Part shown: piece after piece, positions 13,575 through 21,704 of the stretch | How the letters are laid out: each line of letters starts with the position of its first letter | Position numbering within the stretch: the stretch's first letter is position 1 | NCBI GenBank assembly: GCA_021399405.1 | Contig: JAAFKL010000047.1 | Location: forward strand, 1-22,533 | DNA from: Candidatus Heimdallarchaeota archaeon | GTDB lineage: Archaea > Asgardarchaeota > Heimdallarchaeia > Heimdallarchaeales > Kariarchaeaceae | DNA length: 22,533 bases | Reading direction: 5' to 3' | Made by a program: the position numbers and the translations under genes | Notes under the pieces: model-generated | What the model saw: only the letters and a program-made list of their open reading frames with translations | What the model was told of the DNA's origin: nothing | Database searches by the model: none

Positions 13575-14918
13575 ATGTCATTAGCTACTAATAATAGCAC
13601 TGGACTAAGTGGGAGAATTTCAAGGTTCTTTAAATTTATCCACAAGGAATTACATCAGGAAGGAGCTTATCTATTGCCATTAAGAATATTCATTGGAATT
13701 GGGTGGCTACGAGCAGCTACAGAGAAATTACTCGAACCCGATTGGCATGATGGAACTGCATTAAAGGCCTTTTTTGAAGCTCAAAGGGAAGAAGGATTAC
13801 TCAGATTCCCCTTTTATGAAGAATTAATAGATGAAATATTCATACCTAATGCGTCAATAATAGGGTGGATTGTAATTGTAGGTCAAATATTAGTGGGTAT
13901 CTCAATTCTCACTGGTACTTTTACAAATCTCGGATTAATAGGGGGTCTATTCATGAATCTGAATTTCATCTTAGTAGGCCGAACAAATCCTTCAGCCTTC
14001 TATGTGGTAATTCAATTAGTATTATTCATAGGCAATACGGGAGCAGTATTAGGAGTAGACACTTTTCTAACCAAAAAAATACCTTATTCATTTCTAGTAG
14101 CCCAAGCAGATCATAAAAGACGATTTTTAACAACTGAAAGATTCTCATTTTTAATAATGTCAATTGCGTTCTTTGCAGGGGCCATTTTTTCTTTTACCTA
14201 TGTTCAGGATTTCAGTCCAAACAGTGTCGATGATCCTGCAATGCTTTTATTTATTCTTGGGAATCTTGGAGGAATGACTCTATTGATAGATTTTCTAAGA
14301 TTACAATCACCAGATAAAGATCCACCAGAGATTGATTCTCCTTCAGATATGGCCTATACATTTGGAGAAGTTGGGAAATTCATACATTGGCATGTTAGAG
14401 ATAACAATGCAGATACTTACATTATAATGGAAAATGGTAAAGTTCTAAAAAGTGGAACTTGGTTATCAGGTGATGAGATTACCTACTCATTAGATCATTT
14501 ATCAGTAGGCTATCACAGGATTGTATTAACTGTAAGTGATTGGTTTGGTAATTCAAACTCTGATGCGATAGATGTAACCATCCTAGATCCACTTAAAACA
14601 GAAAGTTCAAGGATTTTAAATTTGCTACAATATTACCGGGAATCATTGAAAGATCAACTTAACAGTAATGAAAGTACTCTTAGAATAGTTCAGAAACAGC
14701 AAACTGATCTTCAAGAGTCTATGGCTAACATGGCAGAAACTACTGACAAATCTATTGCTGAAAAGTATGGGATAGAATTAGGAAAAATTTCAGAAAGAAA
14801 AATTTACCTTCAGAATACCATAGACAATATTAGAGACTTGCTTGGCAGTGTTGATCATGAACAACTGAAAATATCTCAGGAGATTGGAGCTCGAAACGAG
14901 ATTAACCCGGAAGAATAA
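13575..14918 (+). CDS. DoxX-domain membrane protein fused to an Ig-like domain and a coiled coil
   Basis: 447 residues in three parts. Residues 32-245 form a DoxX/DoxD-type membrane domain with about six helices (LLPLRIFIGIGWLRAATEKL at 33-52 is the typical first helix, with the R..G..W..A..K pattern; later ASIIGWIVIVGQILVGISIL and NPSAFYVVIQLVLFIGNTGA). Residues 251-338 form an Ig-like beta-sandwich (FIHWHVRDNNADTYIIMENG, then SGTWLSGDEITYSL and YHRIVLTVSDWFGNSNSDAI). I know this repeat type from archaeal, notably Asgard, surface proteins. Residues 343-435 are a long charged coiled coil. DoxD relatives take part in thiosulfate:quinone oxidoreduction, but many DoxX proteins do other or unknown things, so no reaction is assigned. 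The fusion is unusual: relatives are normally only 130-200 residues. With an even helix count the Ig-like domain would lie on the same side as the N-terminus. Confidence 0.85.
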   Translation: MSLATNNSTGLSGRISRFFKFIHKELHQEGAYLLPLRIFIGIGWLRAATEKLLEPDWHDGTALKAFFEAQREEGLLRFPFYEELIDEIFIPNASIIGWIVIVGQILVGISILTGTFTNLGLIGGLFMNLNFILVGRTNPSAFYVVIQLVLFIGNTGAVLGVDTFLTKKIPYSFLVAQADHKRRFLTTERFSFLIMSIAFFAGAIFSFTYVQDFSPNSVDDPAMLLFILGNLGGMTLLIDFLRLQSPDKDPPEIDSPSDMAYTFGEVGKFIHWHVRDNNADTYIIMENGKVLKSGTWLSGDEITYSLDHLSVGYHRIVLTVSDWFGNSNSDAIDVTILDPLKTESSRILNLLQYYRESLKDQLNSNESTLRIVQKQQTDLQESMANMAETTDKSIAEKYGIELGKISERKIYLQNTIDNIRDLLGSVDHEQLKISQEIGARNEINPEE

Positions 14919-15010
14919 ATGAGAGTAAACATAGGGCAAAAAATTCATCAATCAACTTAATATGAAATTAATGTGTATATGCCCATCATTATTCCAATTA
15001 TCAGCATATT

Positions 15011-15021
15011 AATTTATAAAT
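15011..15021 (+). promoter_or_regulatory. TATA box of the four-helix membrane protein
   Basis: AATTTATAAAT is centred 28 nt before ATG 15044. The upstream ATGs at 15029 and 15032 are too close to it and would precede the predicted transcription start. Confidence 0.55.
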
Positions 15022-15043
15022 TTGAGTAATGATGCATCGATCC

Positions 15044-15484
15044 ATGACGAATGAATATATAACATTCAAAAATCTAGCCTCAGCAACTGCCATTGTTACT
15101 TGGTTATTTGGTGTTGGCTTGGCATTGTTTCCAGAAGATTTACTGGATCTCTATGATGTAACTTTGTTACCAGAAGGACTGCATATGACCAAATTATTTG
15201 GTGCAGCCTTTATACTGATTGGACTCCTTGCTTGGTTTGTTAAAGATCTAGAGCCATCTGATATGCGAAGAAATCTAAGCATTAGTTTCATTGTAGGAAA
15301 CTCTCTTGGTGCCATCTTAATGATCTTAAATATATTCGATGACGATACCGACGCAAACGGAATGGAATGGTTGAATGTGTTTCTTTATTTGATATTCGTG
15401 GCTGGATTCGTATATTTAGAATTCATAGACACTGATGATTCACCATCAAAACCTACTGAGACACCTACAGAAACAGAAACGTAA
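15044..15484 (+). CDS. Four-helix membrane protein, unknown function
   Basis: 146 residues with four hydrophobic helices: SATAIVTWLFGVGLALF, MTKLFGAAFILIGLLAWFV, NLSISFIVGNSLGAILMILN and WLNVFLYLIFVAGFVYLEFI. A short acidic and Thr-rich tail follows (DTDDSPSKPTETPTETET). The spacing (G..L...P..LL.LY in the first loop, GA..I.IG...W in helix two) resembles small uncharacterised four-helix families near DUF4345/DoxX-like, but I cannot place it firmly. ATG 15044 was chosen from the TATA spacing; ATG 15029 would add five residues. It follows the DoxX fusion in the same direction, with its own promoter. Confidence 0.65.
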   Translation: MTNEYITFKNLASATAIVTWLFGVGLALFPEDLLDLYDVTLLPEGLHMTKLFGAAFILIGLLAWFVKDLEPSDMRRNLSISFIVGNSLGAILMILNIFDDDTDANGMEWLNVFLYLIFVAGFVYLEFIDTDDSPSKPTETPTETET

Positions 15485-15582
15485 TTTAATAACCGATTCA
15501 TTATATCTCTTAGACTCTCTGATTTACAATGTGCACAACTCATTTATATTCTAAAAAAGAAGATGCGAGCCTTCACTAATCA

Positions 15583-15987
15583 TTATGTTAGTTGTTGAAT
15601 TATTTTTTGACGGTCATATATTCCAAAAGTAAAATTAATTTTACCAGTTGAATCGAATTCAATAATTGTCATCCCTTCTTGTATAAATTGTCTATTTGTA
15701 GCTTCAATACCAAGAAATACACCACTATGAGTTGCTCGCATTTTATAGTGTGCTACCACTTTATTTCCCTCAGCAATTAAATCCTCTAACTCTACAGTGA
15801 TGTTTGTCAGAATGTTGTCAAGTTTGAGGTATTTTTCCTGAACATATTTTGGACCTGTAAGACCTTTATGATTTGGACCATCTTGATAATCTGGAGATAC
15901 AATATCCTCGAGCATCTTATAATCTCTTTTAGCAAATATTTCCTTAAACCATACTTGGACTCTCTCCTTCATTTGATTAGTTTCCAT
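15583..15987 (-). CDS. SnoaL-like (NTF2-fold, ester-cyclase-type) protein
   Basis: 134 residues, the usual length for a single SnoaL/NTF2-like cone domain. The N-terminal helices (RVQVWFKEIFAKRDYKMLED) lead to IVSPDYQDG. The sheet then shows GNKVVAHYKMRATHSGVFLG, IEATNRQFIQEGMTIIEFD and the final KINFTFGIYDRQKIIQQLT. The pattern V..H...R.TH.G.F.GI..T.R matches SnoaL-like ester cyclases, which act on small polyketides or related molecules or serve as binding proteins. Which reaction occurs here cannot be told. A TATA-like AATTATATT (16008-16016) is centred 25 nt before ATG 15987. The neighbours suggest no pathway. Confidence 0.8.
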   Translation of the reverse strand: METNQMKERVQVWFKEIFAKRDYKMLEDIVSPDYQDGPNHKGLTGPKYVQEKYLKLDNILTNITVELEDLIAEGNKVVAHYKMRATHSGVFLGIEATNRQFIQEGMTIIEFDSTGKINFTFGIYDRQKIIQQLT

Positions 15988-16213
15988 AGCGTCAGATTAA
16001 ATTTGGGAATATAATTGTGAAAGGTTGTCGAAAAGTATTTTGGCAATTTAAAATCACTAATTCGGACGATTTAATTTTGAAACTGGGTCAAAAACATATA
16101 CGAAAGCGGATGAAAGAACAAGATATTATCTAACTATATTCGTAAGAAATTACCTAAATTCGAAATTTCAGATATTATTAAATAAAAATTAACAACAATC
16201 ATTAAAATCGAAT

Positions 16214-16226
16214 CATAAAATAAAAT
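16214..16226 (+). promoter_or_regulatory. TATA box deciding the GTG start at 16248
   Basis: CATAAAATAAAAT is centred 28 nt before GTG 16248, supporting that start rather than the later ATG at 16281. Confidence 0.5.
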
Positions 16227-16247
16227 CTTGAATATCGTGATGTTGTA

Positions 16248-16745
16248 GTGAGTAACAATCCAGTTTCTAAATATTATAATATGAATAAAGAAAAGATTTG
16301 GGAAACAATTTCGACTCCAGGGATCGTACATAATTATCATCCGTTTTGCAAGGAAAATCCCGTTTTGATCTGGAATGGTAAAGAATCAGTTGATGAAATA
16401 ATTTATGAAAACGATCGTATTTATCGAAGAGTGTTCAAAGAATGGTATGAAGGTATCGGTTATGATTTATCAATTGAATATAAAGGAAGGTCTCTAGCAG
16501 ATGTTTTCTGGCGTATCAATGAGGTTGATGATGAAAAGTACGAGTTGAAAATTACTCTAAAACCCCGATTAAATGAGATATTACCAAATGTTCCTCGTTT
16601 TCTGCGTTGGATTCCTTATTACGGATTTATTCATTGGCAAATGAATAAGTATCTTGATCATGTAATGAAAGGATTTGATAATTATGTCACTACAGGTGTT
16701 GCAGTAAAACCAAATCAATTTGGAAGACACAAGTTTTTTTCATAG
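16248..16745 (+). CDS. SRPBCC/START-like (polyketide cyclase-type) protein
   Basis: 165 residues. It opens like many SRPBCC proteins with a helix and the KIWETISTPGIVHNYHPFCK segment (strand-helix entrance with PG...HP). Beta strands follow with alternating charges (DEIIYENDRIYRRVFKEWYE, YDLSIEYKG, ADVFWRINEVDDEKYELKIT). A long C-terminal helix (MNKYLDHVMKGFDNYVTTGV) covers the cavity. It is expected to bind a hydrophobic small molecule; the ligand is unknown. There is no signal peptide or membrane helix. The GTG start is supported by TATA spacing. It ends in a TAG stop, so TAG is used as a normal terminator here. The 260-bp gap upstream holds the SnoaL promoter and nothing else I can support. 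Confidence 0.72.
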   Translation: MSNNPVSKYYNMNKEKIWETISTPGIVHNYHPFCKENPVLIWNGKESVDEIIYENDRIYRRVFKEWYEGIGYDLSIEYKGRSLADVFWRINEVDDEKYELKITLKPRLNEILPNVPRFLRWIPYYGFIHWQMNKYLDHVMKGFDNYVTTGVAVKPNQFGRHKFFS

Positions 16746-16814
16746 AAATTGCCTTTTAGATGGATTAATCTATTATCAGTCCCCAATTATTAAAATATAC
16801 AACAGATGAGTCAA

Positions 16815-17246
16815 TCAAAGATTATGAATCATATCATTTGCTGCGTCTATGACCATATCATAAGAATCCATCAATTTCAACATTGAGTTTTTCATTGATT
16901 CAGCATTATAATCTTCAGCGATTAGCATGATACCTGAAGAGAAATACAAAGAATCATGAAGCAAACCTACTTTGTAATGTACAAATAATTTCGAACCAAG
17001 CTTCTTTAATTCAGTGTCGAGTAGATCACGATTGTCATTAGTTATTTTTTCTAAGATAGGTAAAGGATAATCAACCGAGAGTGTCACGAGTAAATGATCC
17101 GGATTATCTGGTGAGTAAACCATAAATGGGTTGTGAGAGTCTCGTAGATACAATTTAAAGAGCTGTGTACCATCGGGATTGTAATGTTCCTCAAACGGGA
17201 TATTCAATAATTCAAGATCCGCCAAAATGGTTTCTAGAAACGTCAT
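16815..17246 (-). CDS. YbjN / type III secretion chaperone-like small protein
   Basis: 143 residues from ATG 17246. It has the alpha-beta layout of the YbjN/secretion-chaperone-like fold: an N-terminal helix (FLETILADLELLNIPFEEHY), a sheet (QLFKLYLRDSHNPFMVYSPD, HLLVTLSVDYPL), a helix around LDTELKKLGSKLF, strands (YKVGLLHDSLYFSSGIMLIA) and a C-terminal helix. This is a fold-level resemblance from memory. GTG 17264 would add six residues, but the TATA-like CCTTATATTG (17269-17278) lies only about 9 nt from it and 28 nt from ATG 17246. It is monocistronic and divergent from the secreted protein gene at 17451. Role unknown. Confidence 0.6.
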   Translation of the reverse strand: MTFLETILADLELLNIPFEEHYNPDGTQLFKLYLRDSHNPFMVYSPDNPDHLLVTLSVDYPLPILEKITNDNRDLLDTELKKLGSKLFVHYKVGLLHDSLYFSSGIMLIAEDYNAESMKNSMLKLMDSYDMVIDAANDMIHNL

Positions 17247-17268
17247 TGCCTTATTTATGTTCACACAC

Positions 17269-17278
17269 CAATATAAGG
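17269..17278 (-). promoter_or_regulatory. TATA box deciding the start at 17246
   Basis: CCTTATATTG on the minus strand is centred 28 nt before ATG 17246. Confidence 0.5.
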
Positions 17279-17414
17279 ATTAGCTAAGGGAAATTGAAGT
17301 ACTTAGAAGTAATATTTGAAATAGATTGACAAAAACAATGTTTCATATTCTGAATAGAACCTATATAGAGAGAATTAATAATTGATTTTGATTTCAATAT
17401 ATGACGGGATTCAT

Positions 17415-17429
17415 GTTAAAATATTAAAT
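17415..17429 (+). promoter_or_regulatory. TATA-like box of the secreted protein gene
   Basis: GTTAAAATATTAAAT is centred 29 nt before ATG 17451. It lies inside the possible extension to TTG 17382, which also would bury the signal peptide, so the ATG is preferred. Confidence 0.55.
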
Positions 17430-17450
17430 GAGAAGGATAATACATACGAT

Positions 17451-18467
17451 ATGTCAAAATTGGTTATTCTTGCAATCCTAATAATATTGCCATTATCTTT
17501 ACAATCATTTTCTTCAAGTAACATTGATCTAGATTTAATTGAAGGGACTGATATTTTTGCAAAGGGAGATTACATTACTGTTATGAATAACATTACCTTA
17601 GAATCGGAATCCTTCAATATTGAATTCAATGACGTTAGTAAGTCAACTTATAATGGGTTGGATGGTCTTGGAAGAATGGAATTTAATGAAACGCGATATG
17701 TTTTTGATACTGCCATACAAGAACACGCTAAAACGTATGTAGATCCAATAAGTGCGGCTCTGTATATTGATTGCCAAACTGATACCTTAGGCGATTCCGC
17801 GAGTATGTCTTACGATTTCTGGCCTCAAGCAGATCAATTTATCAATGGTTCTCAAATCTTTGAAGGAAATTATTACAATTTAACTATTATAAATTCTGGA
17901 ATGTTCCAAATTGGAAATTCATCAATTGAAACTTGGATAGCAAATGGGAGAGCATTAAACAACTTTGCGGATATTAATATAACCATGAGAATTATGAAAC
18001 TTAACGGATTAACCCTATCATTTAATGGTTATGTACAAACAACTGGATCGTATTCTTGTGATGGTACATACGCACTCGGAAGCCAACGAATTGAAATTAA
18101 CTCAACAACCGTAGGACTACAATTAAGCAACTACGGATTAAATATAACTTCACCCTACGCAGAACATTTAAAATTTGACTCCACCGCAGTTTCACCGGAT
18201 CCTACTGTTTCGCCTCCCACATCTTTTACATCAACAGATTATAGAACGGTGTCAACAACAACAATGTCAACTACAATTATCTCAACAACAACTATGACTT
18301 CTAGTTCGGCCACAACAAGCACTCCGACTCATTCTAATGAAACACTTGAGACTACATCAGACTCTTTACTCCAGGATACAGATGACACATTGGAGTTGCC
18401 ATTTAATTACATGTTTGGAATTTACTCATTCGTTTCAATAATTGCTCTAAGAAGGTTCAAAAATTAA
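17451..18467 (+). CDS. Secreted, stalk-anchored surface protein with C-terminal sorting-like signal
   Basis: 338 residues. The signal peptide is MSKLVILAILIILPLSLQSF. Then comes about 230 residues of beta-rich exterior domain with many N-glycosylation-type sequons (NIT, NLT, NST) and three cysteines visible (YIDCQTD, YSCDGTY and none nearby to pair internally with certainty). A Ser/Thr-rich stalk follows (STDYRTVSTTTMSTTIISTT region), then an acidic stretch and the C-terminal signature LPFNYMFGIYSFVSIIALRR-FKN (about 316-338): a short motif, one hydrophobic helix and a basic end. This tripartite tail has the layout of archaeosortase (CTERM) signals, though the motif is not the classical PGF. 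It probably sits in or on the S-layer. No enzyme or binding family is recognised in the exterior part. Confidence 0.75.
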   Translation: MSKLVILAILIILPLSLQSFSSSNIDLDLIEGTDIFAKGDYITVMNNITLESESFNIEFNDVSKSTYNGLDGLGRMEFNETRYVFDTAIQEHAKTYVDPISAALYIDCQTDTLGDSASMSYDFWPQADQFINGSQIFEGNYYNLTIINSGMFQIGNSSIETWIANGRALNNFADINITMRIMKLNGLTLSFNGYVQTTGSYSCDGTYALGSQRIEINSTTVGLQLSNYGLNITSPYAEHLKFDSTAVSPDPTVSPPTSFTSTDYRTVSTTTMSTTIISTTTMTSSSATTSTPTHSNETLETTSDSLLQDTDDTLELPFNYMFGIYSFVSIIALRRFKN

Positions 18468-18536
18468 GTTTTCAAATAATTCATATGGTATATATTAATT
18501 GATGAGGAATTGAAGTTGGGAATTTTAATCTGTAAT

Positions 18537-19667
18537 TTACAAAATTTCAAGAAACTTTCGAATATCAACCTCATTGTTATAGACATGCAAAGTCACTCTA
18601 AAGCCATTATCACGAAAACTAACATAAATTTTATTATTTTTGAGACGTTCCAAAGTTGATTGTATTTGAGAAAGATCCTTTGGGACAAATCGCAACATTG
18701 CTGATCGCCGATTTGGTGAAAGATCACTGATAATTGTGTATTTAGTTGTATCTAATCCAGATATAAGTTGATCAAGCAAGTTGAGGACATGGGCATAGAT
18801 TTTATCGATCCCAACGCCCAATAAAAACTCCAGTGATGCATTCATACCCATTATATTTAGGAAAGAACTGTGTCCACCGACATCGTATCTTGCTGCACTT
18901 TGTACTGGATTAAATTCATAGTCATTGAGTTTCCCAAAATCTTTTGAATTACTCATTCCCATCCAGGTTGGCATTGTAACTGAAATCTCGCGTTGGAATG
19001 ATTTAGCAACATACATAAACCCAGTTCCGTATGGTGAAAGCATGTATTTGTACCCACTGGCAATAATAGCATCCACAGGAGTCTCATTGATGTCAATTGG
19101 TATTACCCCAATTGACTGAGTACAATCCAATACCAACCATGCACCGACTTCTTCACACTTAACCTTAAGTGATTTGAGATCCATAAGATAACCATTGGTC
19201 CAATGGGGATAGTCAATTGCAACTACCTTGACACCTGGAATTATTTTATTTTCAAGTTGCTCTTGTGTAACAAGATCACCAGGTGCCGTCCATTCGATAA
19301 AATCTATCACGACCCCTTTTGATTCTAACCTCATCCATGGATAGACGTTTGATGGGAAATTACCTCTTATCATAAGTATGGTATCCCCTTGTTGCCAATC
19401 TATGCCCTGGGCAATAATATTTATCCCATAGGAGGTGCTTGTTGTAATGGCAATCTCGTCTGCTTCTGCTCCAATTATTTTGGCGATCAAATCACGACTC
19501 ATATCCGGAATGTCAAACCACATATGGTCAATCAAATTCCATGGTTCCGATTGTAATTCAATTGCCTGTTGGATTGCTTTCTGAGACACTTTTGGAAGAG
19601 GCCCTTTGTGAGAGGCATTAAGAAAAACTATATCGCCAAAATCATTAAATGCATTTCTGTAATCCAT
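18537..19667 (-). CDS. Class V aminotransferase (PLP-dependent, cysteine desulfurase/isopenicillin N epimerase-like)
   Basis: 376 residues, fold type I PLP enzyme. FLNASHKGPLPKVSQKA (15-31) is the typical N-terminal start. EIAITTSTSYGINIIAQGID (71-90) holds the phosphate-binding turn. WLVLDCTQSIGVIPID (177-192) contains Asp181, which pairs with the pyridine nitrogen, and the TQS motif. Lys207 in SGYKYMLSPYGTGFMYV is the Schiff-base lysine. The C-terminal small domain ends with RDNGFRVTLHVYNNEVDIRK, as in class V enzymes. There is no obvious reactive Cys loop of the SufS type, so desulfurase activity is unproven; epimerase, kynureninase-like or lyase chemistry is equally possible. It is cytoplasmic, convergent with the surface protein, and no pathway partner is nearby. 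Confidence 0.9.
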   Translation of the reverse strand: MDYRNAFNDFGDIVFLNASHKGPLPKVSQKAIQQAIELQSEPWNLIDHMWFDIPDMSRDLIAKIIGAEADEIAITTSTSYGINIIAQGIDWQQGDTILMIRGNFPSNVYPWMRLESKGVVIDFIEWTAPGDLVTQEQLENKIIPGVKVVAIDYPHWTNGYLMDLKSLKVKCEEVGAWLVLDCTQSIGVIPIDINETPVDAIIASGYKYMLSPYGTGFMYVAKSFQREISVTMPTWMGMSNSKDFGKLNDYEFNPVQSAARYDVGGHSSFLNIMGMNASLEFLLGVGIDKIYAHVLNLLDQLISGLDTTKYTIISDLSPNRRSAMLRFVPKDLSQIQSTLERLKNNKIYVSFRDNGFRVTLHVYNNEVDIRKFLEIL

Positions 19668-19719
19668 ATCCTTATTTTGTGGATAGATTCTAAACTATTT
19701 TTACTTTCAGTCTAATTGG

Positions 19720-20187
19720 TTATTTATAATCTACTTTACACTCATTTATTGAACTCGATATTGCATTTCTCAGATGTTTTCTGAAGCTTGTTTCTAAATT
19801 ATCATGAGTAAGTGATGGTGTAGTTTTTTGTAAACACAAGCTTAATTCACTGGCAACTAATGTTAACGCTTCGGTAGAAAGTGCTTTGACAAATTCCTGA
19901 ACCAGTGCAGAGTCTCCACTAATATCAAGAGTAAGATTTCCTCTCCCTTTTCCACTTACTGTTATTTTCTTATCCCCTGCTTTTATTGTCATTATCATCA
20001 TATTATCCAAAGGATTGTTGAATACCATGTCCTTTTCGTACTGGGGATTATTTTTCATTAGGGATTTAAGTGCAGTTTTCATGAATTCTCTGCTTAAAAT
20101 CTCTTCTCGAATATTTAATGTGATATCCTTATGAGATTCATCATCCGAGGATTTTGATATATCCATATCAGATACAGGATGAGCCAT
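19720..20187 (-). CDS. Soluble protein of unknown function
   Basis: 155 residues from ATG 20187 (MAHPVSDMDISKSSDDES). An acidic, probably flexible N-terminus precedes a helix (REEILSREFMKTALKSLMKN) and a short beta unit (NMMIMTIKAGDKKITVSGKG, RGNLTLDISG). Two helices close the protein (SALVQEFVKALSTEALTLVA, and SFRKHLRNAISSSINECKVD). No family is recognised. Upstream in-frame starts (TTG 20229, ATG 20214) exist, but the TATA-like AACTTTATG at about 20212-20220 sits 28 nt before ATG 20187. It is divergent from the antiporter gene with about 100 bp between starts. Confidence 0.55.
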   Translation of the reverse strand: MAHPVSDMDISKSSDDESHKDITLNIREEILSREFMKTALKSLMKNNPQYEKDMVFNNPLDNMMIMTIKAGDKKITVSGKGRGNLTLDISGDSALVQEFVKALSTEALTLVASELSLCLQKTTPSLTHDNLETSFRKHLRNAISSSINECKVDYK

Positions 20188-20252
20188 ATTAAATAAATAA
20201 GAGTTGAAATACATAAAGTTTCTTATCAAGCAATATAACCCATTTGTAAATA

Positions 20253-20262
20253 AGTTTAAAAC
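20253..20262 (+). promoter_or_regulatory. TATA-like box of the antiporter gene
   Basis: AGTTTAAAAC is centred 30 nt before ATG 20288. It is still present although the gene downstream is interrupted. Confidence 0.45.
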
Positions 20263-20287
20263 CTCAGCGATGATTTTAAATGTAATT

Positions 20288-21583
20288 ATGGCTGGAAATG
20301 AATTTTCCTTCGTTTTTCTCTTATTATCAATTATACTTGTTTTGGTTAAAATTGTACATGAACTGATGAAGAAAGTGGGATTACCAGAGGTTGTGGGTTA
20401 AATATTATTAGGAATAGGGCTGGGTCCTTCACTGATAGGCCTTATCGCACTTGATGGGTCGGGCGACAGTTTATTTAGCTCTTTTTCATCATTTGATGAG
20501 CATCAAATTGATTTGTCAATTGATATTTTATTATTTATTTCTGAACTGGCAGTGTTATTACTTCTGTTCCAAGTTGGATTGGATACCGATTTGGGTAGTT
20601 TACGAAAATCGGGAAAAAGTGCAGCCTACGCATCATTCGGGGGCATGTTAATACCATTTATTGGGGGACTAGTTACGATTTGGATTATTTCCTTATCCAA
20701 ACCGTCAATGCTACCCCAAGGAATTTCTACATCAAGTACTGCGTTATTTTTTGCGGCAATTTTAACCGCAACTAGTATTGGGATTAGCATTCGGATTTTT
20801 ATGGATTTGGATCAATTACACTCCCCTGCGGCCAGAACGATGATTGGAGCTGCAGTGATTGATGATATTTTTGCAATTTTATTACTGACAATTACGATTG
20901 CTTTTATTGATTCGGGATCTAGTTTTACATTGGAGTCTTTGATTGAAATTGGAGGTATTCTGGGTTCAATGATGATATTTTTTGTTATCTTAATTTTATT
21001 CGCAAAATTCCTTCTTCCTCGAATATTAAAATCGATGGAGAATAGCAATGATAGATATTTACCTATTATTGTCGCGTTAGCGTTATTGTTTTTCTTATCT
21101 TGGCAGGCAGGAGAAGTACATTTAGCACCAATTATTGGTTCTTTCCTTGCCGGAATACTACTTCAGTCTTATGACGAATTTGCAAGTAGAATTCGTCAAC
21201 AAATTGCGCCGATGGCACACTGGATGGTGATATTCTTTTTCATTTCTGTTGGTCTACGAGTCAATCTTGGAGAAGTATTGACTTTCGAAGTTGCACTCAT
21301 ATCATTAATGATCATTGTTGTAGCCATTCTTACAAAAGTTGTAGGTAGTGGGGTGGGTGTATATTTGGCTGAATCCTCATTTGAATCATCCCTTCTTGTT
21401 GGTATATCTATGGCTGCAAGAGGTGAGGTTGTCTTAATTTTTGCTTCATTAGGTTTGGAACTGGGAATAATTTCTACAGCCTTGTATTCATCATTAATAC
21501 TCTTAGTGGTATTCAGTGCGGTGATTGTGCCAATCTGGTTGAAATATTCAATTAATGAGTTTAAGCCAACTCCGGTAACGTAA
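20288..21583 (+). pseudogene. CPA2 (Kef/NapA-type) cation:proton antiporter, interrupted by an in-frame TAA at codon 38
   Basis: From ATG 20288 the frame encodes helix 1 and the family segment GLPEVVG, then TAA (20399-20401), then continues uninterrupted as ILLGIGLGPSLIGLI to TAA 21581-21583. Relatives read PEVVGEILLGIILGPSLLG here, so one GAA codon has become TAA. The rest is a full antiporter: GLDTDL, TATSIGISIRIFMDL, AAVIDDIFAILLLT (with the ion-binding Asp-Asp pair), GSFLAGILL, FFFISVGLRVNL and MAARGEVVLIFASLG. No frameshift or other stop is seen. Translation from TTG 20513 would give 356 residues lacking the first two helices, probably non-functional. Either a very recent pseudogene or a single-base sequence error. 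If intact it would exchange Na+ or K+ for H+ at the cytoplasmic membrane; there is no RCK/TrkA domain. Confidence 0.85.
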
Positions 21584-21704
21584 TTATCTAAACTACGAAT
21601 TCGATAAATGCTATCTTTTGAACATGCAGGTTTTGAGTCAAAGAATGATAGAATCTTTCCAATTGGATTTGAAGATTAATTTTCTTGTTTAACAGGTCGA
21701 GCTT

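Noticed and set aside
5654..16035. A 13-bp identical string GTTGTCGAAAAGT in two intergenic regions (5654-5666 and 16023-16035)
   Set aside because: One match of this length is expected by chance in a 22.5-kb AT-rich sequence; the surrounding bases do not match.
16072..16206. Open frame of about 44 codons upstream of the SRPBCC gene
   Set aside because: It has no start codon, no family resemblance and overlaps the likely SnoaL and SRPBCC promoter regions; length is within chance for such DNA.
1350..16745. General reassignment of TAG to pyrrolysine or another amino acid in this organism
   Set aside because: The ABM case alone would fit, but genes ending at 13458, 16745 and 11997 stop at TAG with non-coding-looking sequence after it, and the other interrupted gene (antiporter) carries TAA. 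Two different stop codons fit mutation or sequence error better.
20513..21583. Antiporter starting at TTG 20513 as a normal gene
   Set aside because: It would lack the first two helices, while the matching N-terminal part lies upstream in the same frame behind one TAA; the interruption explains the data better.
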